Of a stretch of 64,000 nucleotides of DNA, positions 1 to 11,300 are shown piece by piece. The number at the start of each line of letters is the position of its first letter. The first letter of the stretch is position 1. The stretch comes from Plasmopara viticola. Lineage: Eukaryota > Oomycota > Peronosporomycetes > Peronosporales > Peronosporaceae. The DNA is taken from positions 248,001 through 312,000 of the forward strand of contig MBPM02000032.1 in the NCBI GenBank assembly GCA_001695595.3, read 5' to 3'. A program made the translations under genes and the position numbers. The notes beneath the pieces were generated by a model. It did no database searches, had not been told where the DNA came from, and saw only the letters and a list, made by a program, of their open reading frames with translations.

Positions 1-3000
1 TCGATGCGCTCGAGCAACCACGATTTTTAGCTCTCTACTGGTTGTATGTCCTTAACTCGACCACTATTTTTTACAAATTAAAACCGAATCGTTTGCATCA
101 TTAGAACGTTCGGTAAGACCTTGATTGGTATGCGCAGCCAACTACACACATTCGATTACGTAGCATAAATTGGTGCGCGAGCGCATATACATAGGGTCTA
201 CTACTGCTACAGTTTAAGCATTTATATTGGCAGCGCGGATATCTCTATCACTTCACAACAACTTCACAATAGACATTTGTTTAAATACATTTATGCAGTG
301 CGACGAACTGTACCACTGTACCGATCCTTGCATTACAGCACCGTAAAAGGCTCCAATGAGCAACTTGTAGTTACTTCGTGAAAGTCGACTTTTGTGCAGC
401 ACAAATTAGTGTACGGATGCGTAAGCTTAAAGTTTGGAACTATAATTGTTGCACACAGTTATGTGCACATCGCATGATTTTTACTACTGCTTGAAATGCA
501 CTATATACCGCCTTCTACTCTTTCATTGCACACAGTCACAATGTCAGCGTATACATCTCTATCACTGCACACAGTAAAGTACACATCCTATATATAAATC
601 ACAAATAATTTGGCGACTGTTCCGTCAAAGGTTTACTTCATTATGTGTAACACTTAGCTGGAATTTTACCTTCCATATTTATCCTTTCCTGTCTTCAACG
701 AATGCTTTTTTGAAAGATTAGATTTTTTTTGGAAATTGGTCTCAAAATAGAGGTCTGGGAGAAACAGGTACATCTAATTTTCTCTTCGCTCATTCCAGAA
801 AATGTCGTGCTTTAAGGAGTAGCGAAGCTCTAAGTATATTAGCACATTACATACATGTGGAAAGAAACCTGTAGATACATTAATCGCATTGCTGAGTGCA
901 AGCTAAACCCGATATAGCTTATTGGCCCACTTTAGCGGACATGCTGTGCGGCGTGTCTTTCAGTCACGGTTGGTCCTTTCTATTCGAAAGTGTACGTGTG
1001 GATGGATTGTCATTGACATCAGTAAGCCGGCTTTTGTTGATGAGAAAGGTTCAAAACATGGCGTCGAGCCGCGGATTTCTGACCGGAAGGCCATGGTATC
1101 TGAAACTCGATATAAGAATAGACTTGCGGATAAAGAGCTGCTGGAATAGGAACAAAACGCGCGTTCTTACTAAGGTTGTTGCCATGCTCGTGATGTAGTT
1201 ATATCCAGGACATCAATAAGACGTATGAACCTCCAACAGTCCAACTATATAGACCGACTTTGAAACAGAATCGATTAACGAGGCACAGACTTGACCCATA
1301 TGTAAGCTCTAGAACGTCTTCACTTTCTTGGCCGCCCATGCGTACATGCGGGCCACAAGCACAAATGAAATATGCTGTGAGGACGCAATAAAGCTATCTC
1401 TTAAATAATCACTGATTGGAGTACTGCGTGCCTCTAGAAGCGTATCGTACATCAGGTCATTGCCGTTTACAACAAGAAGTTTGGCTTGCTCCGCCAGACT
1501 TGAACCAACTTTTACCTTTTTTCAAGTGTAATTGAGATCGCTGTCAGATGCTAAACTACTCTATTTTAGCGTGTCTGCTTAAAAGTAGAGCTTTGCACTA
1601 ACGGCTGCCATATTGCGTCTGCCAGGTTTGCTATTTTGTGAATGATCATCATGCTGTTCTTTGGAGCAAGTGAAGTGTATTTACTGCCGTCATTAAGAAT
1701 GTCTTGGCCTCGGAGCTCAGAAAATGACCTCAAAATCTCAAGAGTGAGCACTTCATGCAAAATGATCTTTCTTTGTTAGCGTTTCCGCTCCGTTCTGCAG
1801 CCTTAGGTTCTAAACTAGAACGAGATGACATCCTCATGTTTCTCCCCATCTTCCTTTAGTAATATTTTTTCGATGACGTAAGTGGAAAGTTGTAAACAAC
1901 ACTAAATAGCTTTATATCATTCGGTAAAGCTAGTGAAGATGCCGGCTGGTGAGTTGCCTCAAAGCTATTGGTCACAAAATGGAAGAAGTTGTACAAACAA
2001 CATGAGTGGAATTACAAATCACCAAAATTCTGCTGCGTATGGTCAAGCTAATACATGTGACCTTGTCTGTAAATCCATGCAGAGCACGTACTTTCTAGCC
2101 ATGAATTACATTAGATCGAGTAATACAAGAAGAGGAATGACTTTGAGCTGTTGGATTCTCCAAATTTGTAGCCAGGACTATTTTGATCTGAGGAACGTCT
2201 AAAGCCGTTTCATTAGCTAGTCGCACTGAACATGTATTGTTCGCGTTGCTATCTCTCCAAACGTCTTTATTAATATTTTGGCCGACCGCAATTGTGTGCA
2301 AAAGGGTGAGATTTTTTGACCTACCGAGACATAAAACAGTTTTTCAAACCTTTACTGCCATCGGTAGCTGCTGGCACCTCTTATAAAACCTGTCAATCTC
2401 TCAAACGTTAAGCTTGCATAATTTAGATCAACTACACACTCTCTTGCTCTTCTCGTAGAGAGTAATTTTCACCCAGCTTTTCCCTGTACAGCTTCTTCCA
2501 GCAATTTGCCAAAGTACTCAAGCGAGACGAATGTCTATTTCTTGGGGACAGGCAGAGATTATGTGCCCCTACGTACTGCAGTCAAAGCAGCGGATAACGC
2601 TCTTGAGCTTGGTAAAACTTAAGTCCAATGTGACTCAACTCAATTAGGCGTAGAGTTCCATAAGACGAAAAATTGCCACTTCATAGCAATCGGCCTGTCT
2701 CTGGCTATTATCTTTTTGAAGAGAAAGTCACCGAAAGGTACATTGCTGTCACATGTCCATTCACGAGTTCCAAGCATAAAGTGACTAAAAGGGTGACTGC
2801 TCAGGTTTTAGCTTGGCCTTGCGGGTACGAAAGTGCAAAGGTTATCGAGCGAAAAAGCTACGGCCTCAGAAACTAAAGCATTTCAAAAGAGGAAGGCAGC
2901 ATATAACGACCCCACAATCTTCTTAAACGATTTCGCAATGTCATTCGATTGTGCTTAAAGGTAGTTTGATGACCATCTCTTCCTTCTTTATTTATACGAA

Positions 3001-3600
3001 ATGTTTGCTTTTTCCGATTTAGATATTTATATATCTACTTGAAACCCACAGAGTAGAAAACCATCCCTAATGCATCGACGCTGCTTGTTCCGGTGAATGG
3101 CGTGACACAATATATCTTTTTGCCAGTAGGCAGGCTGTAAATGCAGCTACTTCCTCAGGCCCATAAATGCCAGCAAATCGTTTGATCAAAGCGAACTACG
3201 CTTCCGTCAGATACGGGGAGGTGAATCTATTTATTTAAAAGCTTTACGAGGAACCAGGTAGACCATTCACATAAGATTGACTAAACGTTCTGCCGGGTGC
3301 GACAGTTTACACTGCTCTCTGCATCAAGAGGACGTGCAGAACGATGTGTGGTCTTTCTTCGAACGACCGGACAGATAAATCAAAAACATTATTTACTTTA
3401 CTTCGATAAGCATCTATTTTCGATGCATTTATACGCCCTACCCTTTGACACAAAAGAGCCCACTGAAAACATCAGCTATAAAATTCCCTACGATTATACA
3501 AAGGGCTTCCATATGTGCGCCGTTTTCAATTAATTCATACAAAAGCATCTTGTGCAAAAGTGTATGGATTTGTAAGCAGTCTTTTACATACACGAATTTA
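1..3600. other. Gene-poor AT-rich spacer
   Basis: Only short open frames (all under about 100 codons) occur on either strand. None shows a motif, a domain or a partner in another frame that would suggest a spliced gene. No tRNA, rRNA or clear transposon was recognised. The last 250 bp or so before the effector at 3727 share short blocks with the sequence upstream of its paralogue at 23771 (for example around 3441-3465 against 23540-23560), so the effector promoter probably lies there. Confidence 0.6.
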
Positions 3601-3637
3601 CGATCCTGTATATTTACACATCTCGCCGGCTAGTATG

Positions 3638-3645
3638 CTCACTTT
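3638..3645 (+). promoter_or_regulatory. Oomycete initiator-like element upstream of the first effector
   Basis: The sequence CTCACTTT matches the oomycete initiator consensus YTCAYTYY and lies about 82 bp before the ATG at 3727. The consensus is short and degenerate, so a chance match is possible; no transcript evidence is available here. Confidence 0.35.
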
Positions 3646-3707
3646 GTCGCGGAAGAAGCAGCCAAGTATTAATAAGTCCAACTCCATTTCCATAGGAGAT
3701 TAACAAG

Positions 3708-3726
3708 GCTCACGACGTGCAGTGGA
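3708..3726 (+). repeat. 5' leader block conserved between the two effectors
   Basis: The 19 bases directly before the ATG at 3727 match the 19 bases before the ATG at 23771 (23752-23770) at all but one position (core CTCACGACGTGCAG). This supports both start codons and shows that the duplication that produced the paralogues included the leader. Confidence 0.75.
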
Positions 3727-6700
3727 ATGGGTCGTGTATACCCCTGGCTAGTGTTGCTTACAGTATTCGCGATCGGTACATTGACAATGACCACGGTATG
3801 CTTGCCCCTCGATACAACTCACAGCGATGGGAAAGGTCAGTTCAGGAGGCTAGAAAGCACGGGTCCCATGTCTTTTAAAGCCGAGGACGAAGAGCGAAAC
3901 CCCTTGCCTTCTCAAGTCACCGAGTCCATTGCTAAAGATGTCGAGACGTCTATCAAGCCATTGATGACCAGGATTCAGGAATTCTCCAAAGACGAGTCGC
4001 CGTTTTTAAAGAGCAAAAAGCTGGACGAATATGTTGCCCACGAACATGCTACTCTTTTGAATGATAAAATCAAAAGGCCGCTTGCATTTATAGCTCGGAC
4101 TATCGCGAGTCATTTTGGAGAGGTCAAGCTGGTGAGATGGATTGAGGAGGCAAAGCAAGTTCCTGAGCAAAAAGCACTCGCAGAACAACTTGAGGCTGGT
4201 CTATTTATGCGATGGTCTAGCTCGGCCATGAATACCGAAGACGTGTTTAAAAGTCTCAAGCTTAACTTTGTGTTTGAAAATGAAGTCAAGGATACAACAC
4301 CCGACAAGTTGTTCAAGAACTCTGGGCTAGACACTCTAATTGGCTACGCGAGTAAACTGTACGAGGCGAAGAAGGATGCGATAGACATGGCCAAAATTGC
4401 CAGTGCGGAGAGAAAGTATGAAAAAGAGGGGCAAAAGGATGTGGTCGCCGTCTTACAAAGCCACTTTAATATGGAAGACCTCCTGTATATGATGGAGCAG
4501 ACGATAAAGAGACCGGATCCTCTTATGTCGGTCATAAAGATCGAAGCCGGTCTAATCGATCATTATTTGGGCGTTGAAAATCTCACAGTTGAACAGTTGT
4601 TCCAGATTCTGAAATTGGAGAAGGACAAAAACCTAGCCACTCACCCGCTCATGTCCGTGGTGGTCATGTTTGCAGCCAAACAGTCGCGCGAATTTGATTT
4701 GATCAAATTATGGGATGGCCCCATTTCTCACAAAACAGACAAGCTACAAGAAATTCTCGACGAAGCGAAGAAAAATGTATATTCCAAGGTCTGGGCCAAA
4801 GAAGTGGAGAAATGGCTTACCGATTACCTGGAACAGAAGAAGAGATTGAGGTTTTTAAGTCGCCCAACCCATTACAATAAAGCATCATCTTCTCCAAACG
4901 AGGCAACCCCCAAAGCTCCGCTACTACATGCAGATTCCAAGCCAATTCCGCCGAAAGAGGCTCAGACAAACTCAGAGAGCATCAAAGTAGGATCCAGGTC
5001 AGCATCGACGCCTTTGCCCGCACCACTCCCGGACGCAAAACATAAGCAGGTTATCACGTTTAGTGATAATTTAAAGCCACTTACAGAATTTGAAACGACA
5101 CACAATGCTGCTTTACCGACACTAGCACGTGAACCTTTTAAAAGAACGAAAAGGCAACCACAGATGTCGAATAAGGCCGTGACTCCGACAGCGGACGCCA
5201 AACCAATAACGTCGTCTCCTGATGAACTCAGTCCAGCATCGACGTCTTTGCACGCATTGCATCAAGACGCGAAGAAGCCTAAAACGACGCTAGATGATGA
5301 TCGGAATCCTCTGGCGGAACCCGAACCAACTCCCAATTCTGTTCTATCGCCGCAGCGACACAATCTACCCTCGGACACGAGAGAGCAGCCATTAACGCCG
5401 AGTGTGGCCGCAGTTCCGCCAGCAGACCGCAAATCAATAGCGTCGTCTCCTAATGAACTCAGTCCAGTTTCGACGTCTTTGCACGCATTGCATCAAGACG
5501 CGAAGAAGCCTAAAACGACGCTAGATGATGATCGGAATCCTCTGGCGGAACCCGAACCAGCTCCCGATTCTGTTCTATCGCCGCAGCGACACAATCTACC
5601 CTCGGACACGAGAGAGCAGCCATTGACGCCGAGTGAGGCCGCAATTTCGCCAGCAGACCGCAAATCAATAGCGTCGTCTCCTGATGAACTCAGTCCAGTT
5701 TCGACGTCTTTGCACGCATTGCATCAAGACGCGAAGAAGCCTAAAACGACGCTAGATGATGATCGGAATCCTCTGGCGGAACCCGAACCAACTCCCGATT
5801 CTGTTCTATCGCCGCAGCGACACAATCTACCCTCGGACACGAGAGAGCAGCCATTGACGCCGAGTGAGGCCGCAATTCCGCCAGCAGACCGCAAATCAAT
5901 AGCGTCGTCTCCTGATGAACTAAGTCCAGCTTCAACGTCTTTGCACGCGTTGCATCAAGACGTGAAGAAGCCTAAAACGACGCTAGATGATGATCGGAAG
6001 CCTCTGGCGGAACCCGAACCATCTCCCGATTCTGTTCTATCGCCGCAGCGACACAATCTACCCTCGGACACGAGAGAGCAGCCATTGACGCCGAGTGAGG
6101 CCGCAATTTCGCCAGCAGACCGCAAATCAATAGCGTCGTCTCCTGATGAACTCAGTCCAGTTTCGACGTCTTTGCACGCATTGCATCAAGACGCGAAGAA
6201 GCCTAAAACGACGCTAGATGATGATCGGAATCCTCTGGTGGAACCCGAACCATCTCCCGATTCTGTTCTATCGCCGCAGCGACACAATCTACCCTCGGAC
6301 ACGAGAGAGCAGCCATTGACGCCGAGTGAGGCCGCAATTTCGCCAGCAGACCGCAAATCAATAGCGTCGTCTCCTGATGAACTCAGTCCAGTTTCGACGT
6401 CTTTGCACGCATTGCATCAAGACGCGAAGAAGCCTAAAACGACGCTAGATGATGATCGGAATCCTCTGGTGGAACCCGAACCATCTCCCGATTCTGTTCT
6501 ATCGCCGCAGCGACACAATCTACCCTCGGACACGAGAGAGCAGCCATTGACGCCGAGTGAGGCCGCAATTTCGCCAGCAGACCGCAAATCAATAGCGTCG
6601 TCTCCTGATGAACTCAGTCCAGTTTCGACGTCTTTGCACGCATTGCATCAAGACGCGAAGAAGCCTAAAACGACGCTAGATGATGATCGGAATCCTCTGG

Positions 6701-7164
6701 TGGAACCCGAACCATCTCCCGATTCTGTTCTATCGCCGCAGCGACACAATCTACCCTCGGACACGAGAGAGCAGCCATTGACGCCGAGTGAGGCCGCAAT
6801 TTCGCCAGCAGACCGCAAATCAATAGCGTCGTCTCCTGATGAACTCAGTCCAGTTTCGACGTCTTTGCACGCATTGCATCAAGACGCGAAGAAGCCTAAA
6901 ACGACGCTAGATGATGATCGGAATCCTCTGGCGGAACCCGAACCAACTCCCGATTCTGTTCCATCGCCGCAGCGACACAAACTACCCTCGAACACGAGAG
7001 AGCAGCCAAGGATGCCGAAGAAGGACGAGACTCCGTCAGCAAACCCTAAACCAACACCTCCGTCTTCTAACGCATCACATTCGCACAGTCGATTAGCCAG
7101 ATTTCGTCGCTGGCTGTCCGCTATGTTGGCAAAAGTGCGGGCACTTCTGCGGCCATCCACCTAG
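3727..7164 (+). CDS. RXLR-like (RRLE-dEER) WY effector with eight 77-aa repeats
   Basis: A predicted secreted host-targeted effector of 1145 residues with no intron. Residues 1-30 form a signal peptide with a hydrophobic core. RRLE at 40-43 stands where RXLR is usual, followed by EDEER at 53-57. Residues 60-375 are helical and carry WY-family features: LFMRW at 159-163, then VFKSLKL at 173-179, and a second module with LFQILKL near 291-297. After a Pro/Ser-rich linker, eight tandem 77-aa (231-bp) repeats run from about residue 487 to 1100. They are rich in Pro, Ser, Asp and Lys and probably disordered. The protein ends in a basic stretch, RLARFRRWLSA, shared with its paralogue at 23771. Secretion and the WY fold are inferred from family knowledge. 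The host target is unknown. The start is supported by the signal peptide and by the leader conserved in the paralogue. Confidence 0.85.
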   Translation: MGRVYPWLVLLTVFAIGTLTMTTVCLPLDTTHSDGKGQFRRLESTGPMSFKAEDEERNPLPSQVTESIAKDVETSIKPLMTRIQEFSKDESPFLKSKKLDEYVAHEHATLLNDKIKRPLAFIARTIASHFGEVKLVRWIEEAKQVPEQKALAEQLEAGLFMRWSSSAMNTEDVFKSLKLNFVFENEVKDTTPDKLFKNSGLDTLIGYASKLYEAKKDAIDMAKIASAERKYEKEGQKDVVAVLQSHFNMEDLLYMMEQTIKRPDPLMSVIKIEAGLIDHYLGVENLTVEQLFQILKLEKDKNLATHPLMSVVVMFAAKQSREFDLIKLWDGPISHKTDKLQEILDEAKKNVYSKVWAKEVEKWLTDYLEQKKRLRFLSRPTHYNKASSSPNEATPKAPLLHADSKPIPPKEAQTNSESIKVGSRSASTPLPAPLPDAKHKQVITFSDNLKPLTEFETTHNAALPTLAREPFKRTKRQPQMSNKAVTPTADAKPITSSPDELSPASTSLHALHQDAKKPKTTLDDDRNPLAEPEPTPNSVLSPQRHNLPSDTREQPLTPSVAAVPPADRKSIASSPNELSPVSTSLHALHQDAKKPKTTLDDDRNPLAEPEPAPDSVLSPQRHNLPSDTREQPLTPSEAAISPADRKSIASSPDELSPVSTSLHALHQDAKKPKTTLDDDRNPLAEPEPTPDSVLSPQRHNLPSDTREQPLTPSEAAIPPADRKSIASSPDELSPASTSLHALHQDVKKPKTTLDDDRKPLAEPEPSPDSVLSPQRHNLPSDTREQPLTPSEAAISPADRKSIASSPDELSPVSTSLHALHQDAKKPKTTLDDDRNPLVEPEPSPDSVLSPQRHNLPSDTREQPLTPSEAAISPADRKSIASSPDELSPVSTSLHALHQDAKKPKTTLDDDRNPLVEPEPSPDSVLSPQRHNLPSDTREQPLTPSEAAISPADRKSIASSPDELSPVSTSLHALHQDAKKPKTTLDDDRNPLVEPEPSPDSVLSPQRHNLPSDTREQPLTPSEAAISPADRKSIASSPDELSPVSTSLHALHQDAKKPKTTLDDDRNPLAEPEPTPDSVPSPQRHKLPSNTREQPRMPKKDETPSANPKPTPPSSNASHSHSRLARFRRWLSAMLAKVRALLRPST
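5185..7030 (+). repeat. Coding tandem repeat, 8 x 231 bp
   Basis: The period is exactly 231 bp, seen from the spacing of the TTLDDDR-encoding block (5288, 5519, 5750 and so on). Units five to seven are almost base-for-base identical, while the first and last carry most of the substitutions. That pattern fits recent unequal exchange or gene conversion in the middle of the array. Because the period is a multiple of three, the reading frame stays open. Confidence 0.9.
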
Positions 7165-7279
7165 ATAAAGCCCATCTCAATTCATTTGCGCGCTACAACA
7201 AAGCGGCTCGATCTTGATCCTGCTACTTGGGTAAATGACTGCGCGGGTGCGGTGTCGACCTTTTCAATTTGTGCCTTCA

Positions 7280-7313
7280 CTTCAATGCGGACTCCATCCC
7301 GTCTATTTCCGAT
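7280..7313 (+). repeat. 3' flank block shared with the second effector
   Basis: A block of about 34 bp containing CTTCAATGCGGACT and CCCGTCTATTT lies some 115 bp after the stop. A close match is found at 30399-30432, downstream of the paralogous effector, where part of it is repeated again at 30439. The duplication that made the two effectors therefore extended past the coding region. Confidence 0.65.
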
Positions 7314-7401
7314 TGGTTAATTTTGCGTTAACGACCAGTTTAACGCTAAATTGCTCCTTGAAGTTGCTATATCGATTCAATTGCTTAGGTGCGATTTTAT
7401 C

Positions 7402-7466
7402 TGCGCTTTACTTGTATTCCAACGGAGTACATGTCGGGTACTCCGTTGGAATACAAGTAAAGCGCA
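7402..7466. repeat. Perfect 29-bp inverted repeat (7-nt loop)
   Basis: Positions 7402-7430 are the exact reverse complement of 7438-7466, with the loop ATGTCGG at 7431-7437. The arms begin TGCGCTTTACTTG. The hairpin lies about 240 bp downstream of the first effector stop. It has no poly-U tract and no companion open frame. It could be a miniature inverted-repeat element or part of a transcript hairpin; the sequence does not decide between them. Confidence 0.9.
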
Positions 7467-8085
7467 CAGGTTCTACGATAACGATCTCACATGACGAAGG
7501 GGGTTTCCGGTGAGTATTTGTACAGTAATTTGTCCTTCTAGTGACAAAACGTTCCGTAAAGCTGAGCTTTTGTGGTTATAGCTGGCTTTCCACGACCTTA
7601 ATATCACTCAAAAGATACCTGGACGGGTATAGCGCTTGAGTTGAGAGAGCTGAAAACTGGTTATACACAATTGTAGGAAGGTTGAAGATAGAAAATTGAT
7701 CAATCCTATCCTTTGCTCGCGTCGATTCTTTTAAGATTAATGATAACAAACGCTCGTTCACTGCAAGACAGCACACCTTCGTGCAATCCTCAAGCTTTGC
7801 TGGCAGAATTTTCTGCCGAAGACACCAAAAATTGCGCTCTTTAGCAGGCAACGAGCCTAATTACCGTCACGACTGGTGTTTACACTTTTACGCGTGCAAA
7901 CAAGAAAGGAAGGCGTGAACTTCATATATGATTTAAGGTGAGGAAGTTAACGGATTCTATAACCCTCAAGGTGACGACTTCATGGACGGTTTTAGTTAGG
8001 ACCGCACTAAACTCTAAAACGTATGCCTCAACAATGAATATCCAGCTTCAACTGCTCTTCAAGAGAAGTACAACCACGGAAAAGC

Positions 8086-8334
8086 TTGCTACTCTGGAAT
8101 GCCTTGTATATAGGACCTCAAGGAATTAGTGTCCACGAGCCCTTTAGTTTGGGATCAGTTTTAACGGACCGAAGCGTTGCTGAGCAAAATGGTGTCTGCT
8201 GCTATAATTGCGGTACGATTGAACACATTATTCGTGTCTGCTTCGAAGGGGACCGACGAAATGAATTACGGCTTGCCCTAGGGTCATTGGCAGAAGCCGC
8301 CCTTGAAGCCGTAGGAAGGCTGGTCACGGGTTGA
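8086..8334 (+). pseudogene. Possible retroelement relic with a CCHC zinc knuckle
   Basis: A short open frame of 82 codons contains CYNCGTIEHIIRVC near residues 39-52, which fits the CX2CX4HX4C zinc-knuckle pattern of retrotransposon Gag and some RNA-binding proteins. No protease, integrase or reverse transcriptase frame lies nearby and no long terminal repeats were found. It is either a decayed Gag fragment or a chance motif. No function is claimed. Confidence 0.3.
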
Positions 8335-8399
8335 GGCAATTGTTTTCGGAAAAGAACTTGGACTCTACAATGGGTATGCGGAAGATACACACTGTGGAG

Positions 8400-11300
8400 A
8401 TTTAGCCTGGGAGCAACACTTTACTGGGGAACAAAGCGCTTGAAAAGATCAAATTGACTCTTTATAGCCTTGATAGATGGCACTACGCGGTGGTGTGCTG
8501 TGCTAGATATATAGGCACTTGTATAATTTTTTTCGTAAAGCTCCTACACAAATTTTGGTCATTCGTAGTGGTCAAGTCTGTCACAAATTCTTGCTATTGA
8601 AATCGAATTTAGGCGGGAGAATAGAGTGTTTAAAACATTGAACGCGGTACTATACTCGTTAGGAATAAGATCCTTACCAAGAGCACCAACATATTTTAGT
8701 TTTTTACTAGATGTGCTGAAAAGGGATCAATTAATTCCCATCTACTAACATTAAGTGATCTCGTGTCCGATGTAGCGATGCACTTGTAGCATGGAATCAT
8801 GATGACAGGGTCGAAGTTTTCTGTACCAATATAGCAGAAACTATTATATTTATCAATGAAAGTACTTGTTTCAGATCAAGCTGCTGTTCCAATACCCTGT
8901 CCTCAGTCTTTTGTTGATTAAGGCAAAGAAAGCTGTGACGGTCAAAGAAGCTGGTATTTATTGCTTTTTGGGTTGAACTCTTTTCAAATTTACGCTCTGA
9001 TACACTTTTTTGTGCAGATTGATTATGCCCCAGCTTTTTGTAAAATATTAACCTTATAGGTTTATTTTTGTGAAGTGGGCGACTTGCTAGATATTAACCA
9101 AGCAAGTTAAGACGGTGGCACGCTTATCAGCAATCCAGACTATGGCATCATTCATTTCATATAACTTTCACTTTAAACATTAGCTTGTACTAGCATCACT
9201 GACGATAGCAAAGAATACAAGACAGTCTCCGCGACATGAGTAGGCAAGTAGATATCGAATTGTTAGCTTTGAGTCATCAGTTTTTTCTAAGATGCTTTCA
9301 GGACTTTCAGCCAGGTTTGCTTGAAACTTTGTTTCAGTCAACAAATAAATATCTTACTTAAAGCTAATTTTTGGTAAATATCTTATTTAAAGCTTGTTTA
9401 ATTGCCACGATAGTCTAATCAATTTACAAATCCTTAACCATTGCTCTGGATGAGAATTACTACAACAATTGACTTGAGTTTGTACCCTCACACAAGATTG
9501 AACAAGCGCAGGTTGAACTTGTATCTTGCAGGGAAGTACGTTACTCTTAAGAGTTCTGACATTAGCTTTCAGGACATAAGTCACTCGGAGTCGAGGTGTT
9601 ACGGTCAAAGTCCAGCTTCTAGCTCCGTCTTCCCGGTCAGAGAGCGCGAACGCTATTCGCATCGTTTTATCCGCACCGTAGCTGATCTCCCTTTTATGCC
9701 AAAAAGAACAGGTCCTGGATTTCCATATCGCAAAGTGATCAAAGCTGTAGGTCTTGCGGGCTTGAACCCCACAATAGCGCTACCGTTGGAAAGACCTGAG
9801 CATGCCTGTGTACTTAAGTGTAGAGTGTGTCCATAAATTCGAACGCCATGACGCGTATCAGATACTTGACAGTTGGGCGATTTACAAACACAATATTTTC
9901 TTCAGTCTCAGGTAAACTTGCACTTCTGAGCCGTTCATACCACTGGCTTAACAAAAAGAAAAGGTGGTTATATCCATTCTGGATTGTTCGTGATAGCTCA
10001 AATAAGTTGAGCTAGAATATTCTCAGTTTGGTCTTGGTATCGACCCTCACTAAGACGAGGTCACATACCTTTAATGCTTTAAAGGTGTGCAGAAATGTTC
10101 ACGATCTTTCGGTGCGCTATCGCTCACTATTCTCGATCATAAAGAGGGCAACATGCACACCAATTGCTGTTACAAGTCAAACTTACTTATCATTATTATA
10201 TATCATGTTTTGTCGTGCCCACGATCTTTTGCAAACACTAAACCTAACTTTGTGTTTAAATAGGGCTCTTTTTAAATTCGTAGTGCTTTAAAACCTCGGT
10301 ATACAAAGCAGCGTAAATTGTGGTAGGCTCGATGTATTGCACCAGAAGCTACTATTCTTTTGGGCTCTTTTTGACAAGAAGCTACCTCAAATCACGAAAG
10401 GTCGTCTCTAAGAATCGGCTTTTAAAAAAGAGCTAGCTGAAGTGCAACAGGCTACACGAAGTGAAACAAGGTGATCCTTTCTCGCAAACCTTCCTTGTAA
10501 CTGGAGTAGCTCCTTCGGTTGTCGATAAAAGCGAACGACTGTGTGTCACAATCTGCGAGAGCCTTTCACTACAGGTAGGTATGCCTCAGATTCTTTGGAC
10601 GAAGAGTACGCGGTGCGGTGAAGCGCGAAAAAGTGTTTTTAGAGATAACAGTAAATGCGTTAGAAGCGAAAAACTAGCATTTACTTACTGCAAGTTGCTG
10701 CTTCTTTCTTTCCGTCAATATGCAACTTGTATATCTTGACGTCATGCAAATTGTCGCATACAATTTGCCAAAAAAACCTTGTTTTGATAGCGCAGCTAAT
10801 TCGATTGCCAGCTGCAGCGGCTTGTGCATGGCAGATAGAGATCGAGAACAGCAGTGTGTTAACTACGAAACCAGTCTTCTCTTCATGTAGATGCACATGA
10901 CCTAGAATAGACCATTGACTACGACTCTACCAGTATGTCGACGAGGTATTCACTTAGCGACAAGACGGTATCTAGATTTCGTTGAATCTTTATGTCAACT
11001 ATGAAATTTAATAGCGTCGAGCGCTGTTCGGCCTCTGCCCTAGATACACAAAATACTACCGTATTTTGAGTGTGGCGCTGCTAAACATCCCCGTAATCCA
11101 CTGTGCAACGCTCGTCGAAGACACTACTAGCTTCAATTTCGGTGCGACATAGTCGTTTAAAGAACAAGAGGTTTAGTGTACTGCTTTTTAAATGCACTTT
11201 AAAGGCTTTGTCTTCCGCTTTGCGGAGAATCTTTTGAGCACAGCTCTTCGCTCGACGTCACTGTCGACGTCATTGCGTCAACAACGGTTGTATCGATACG

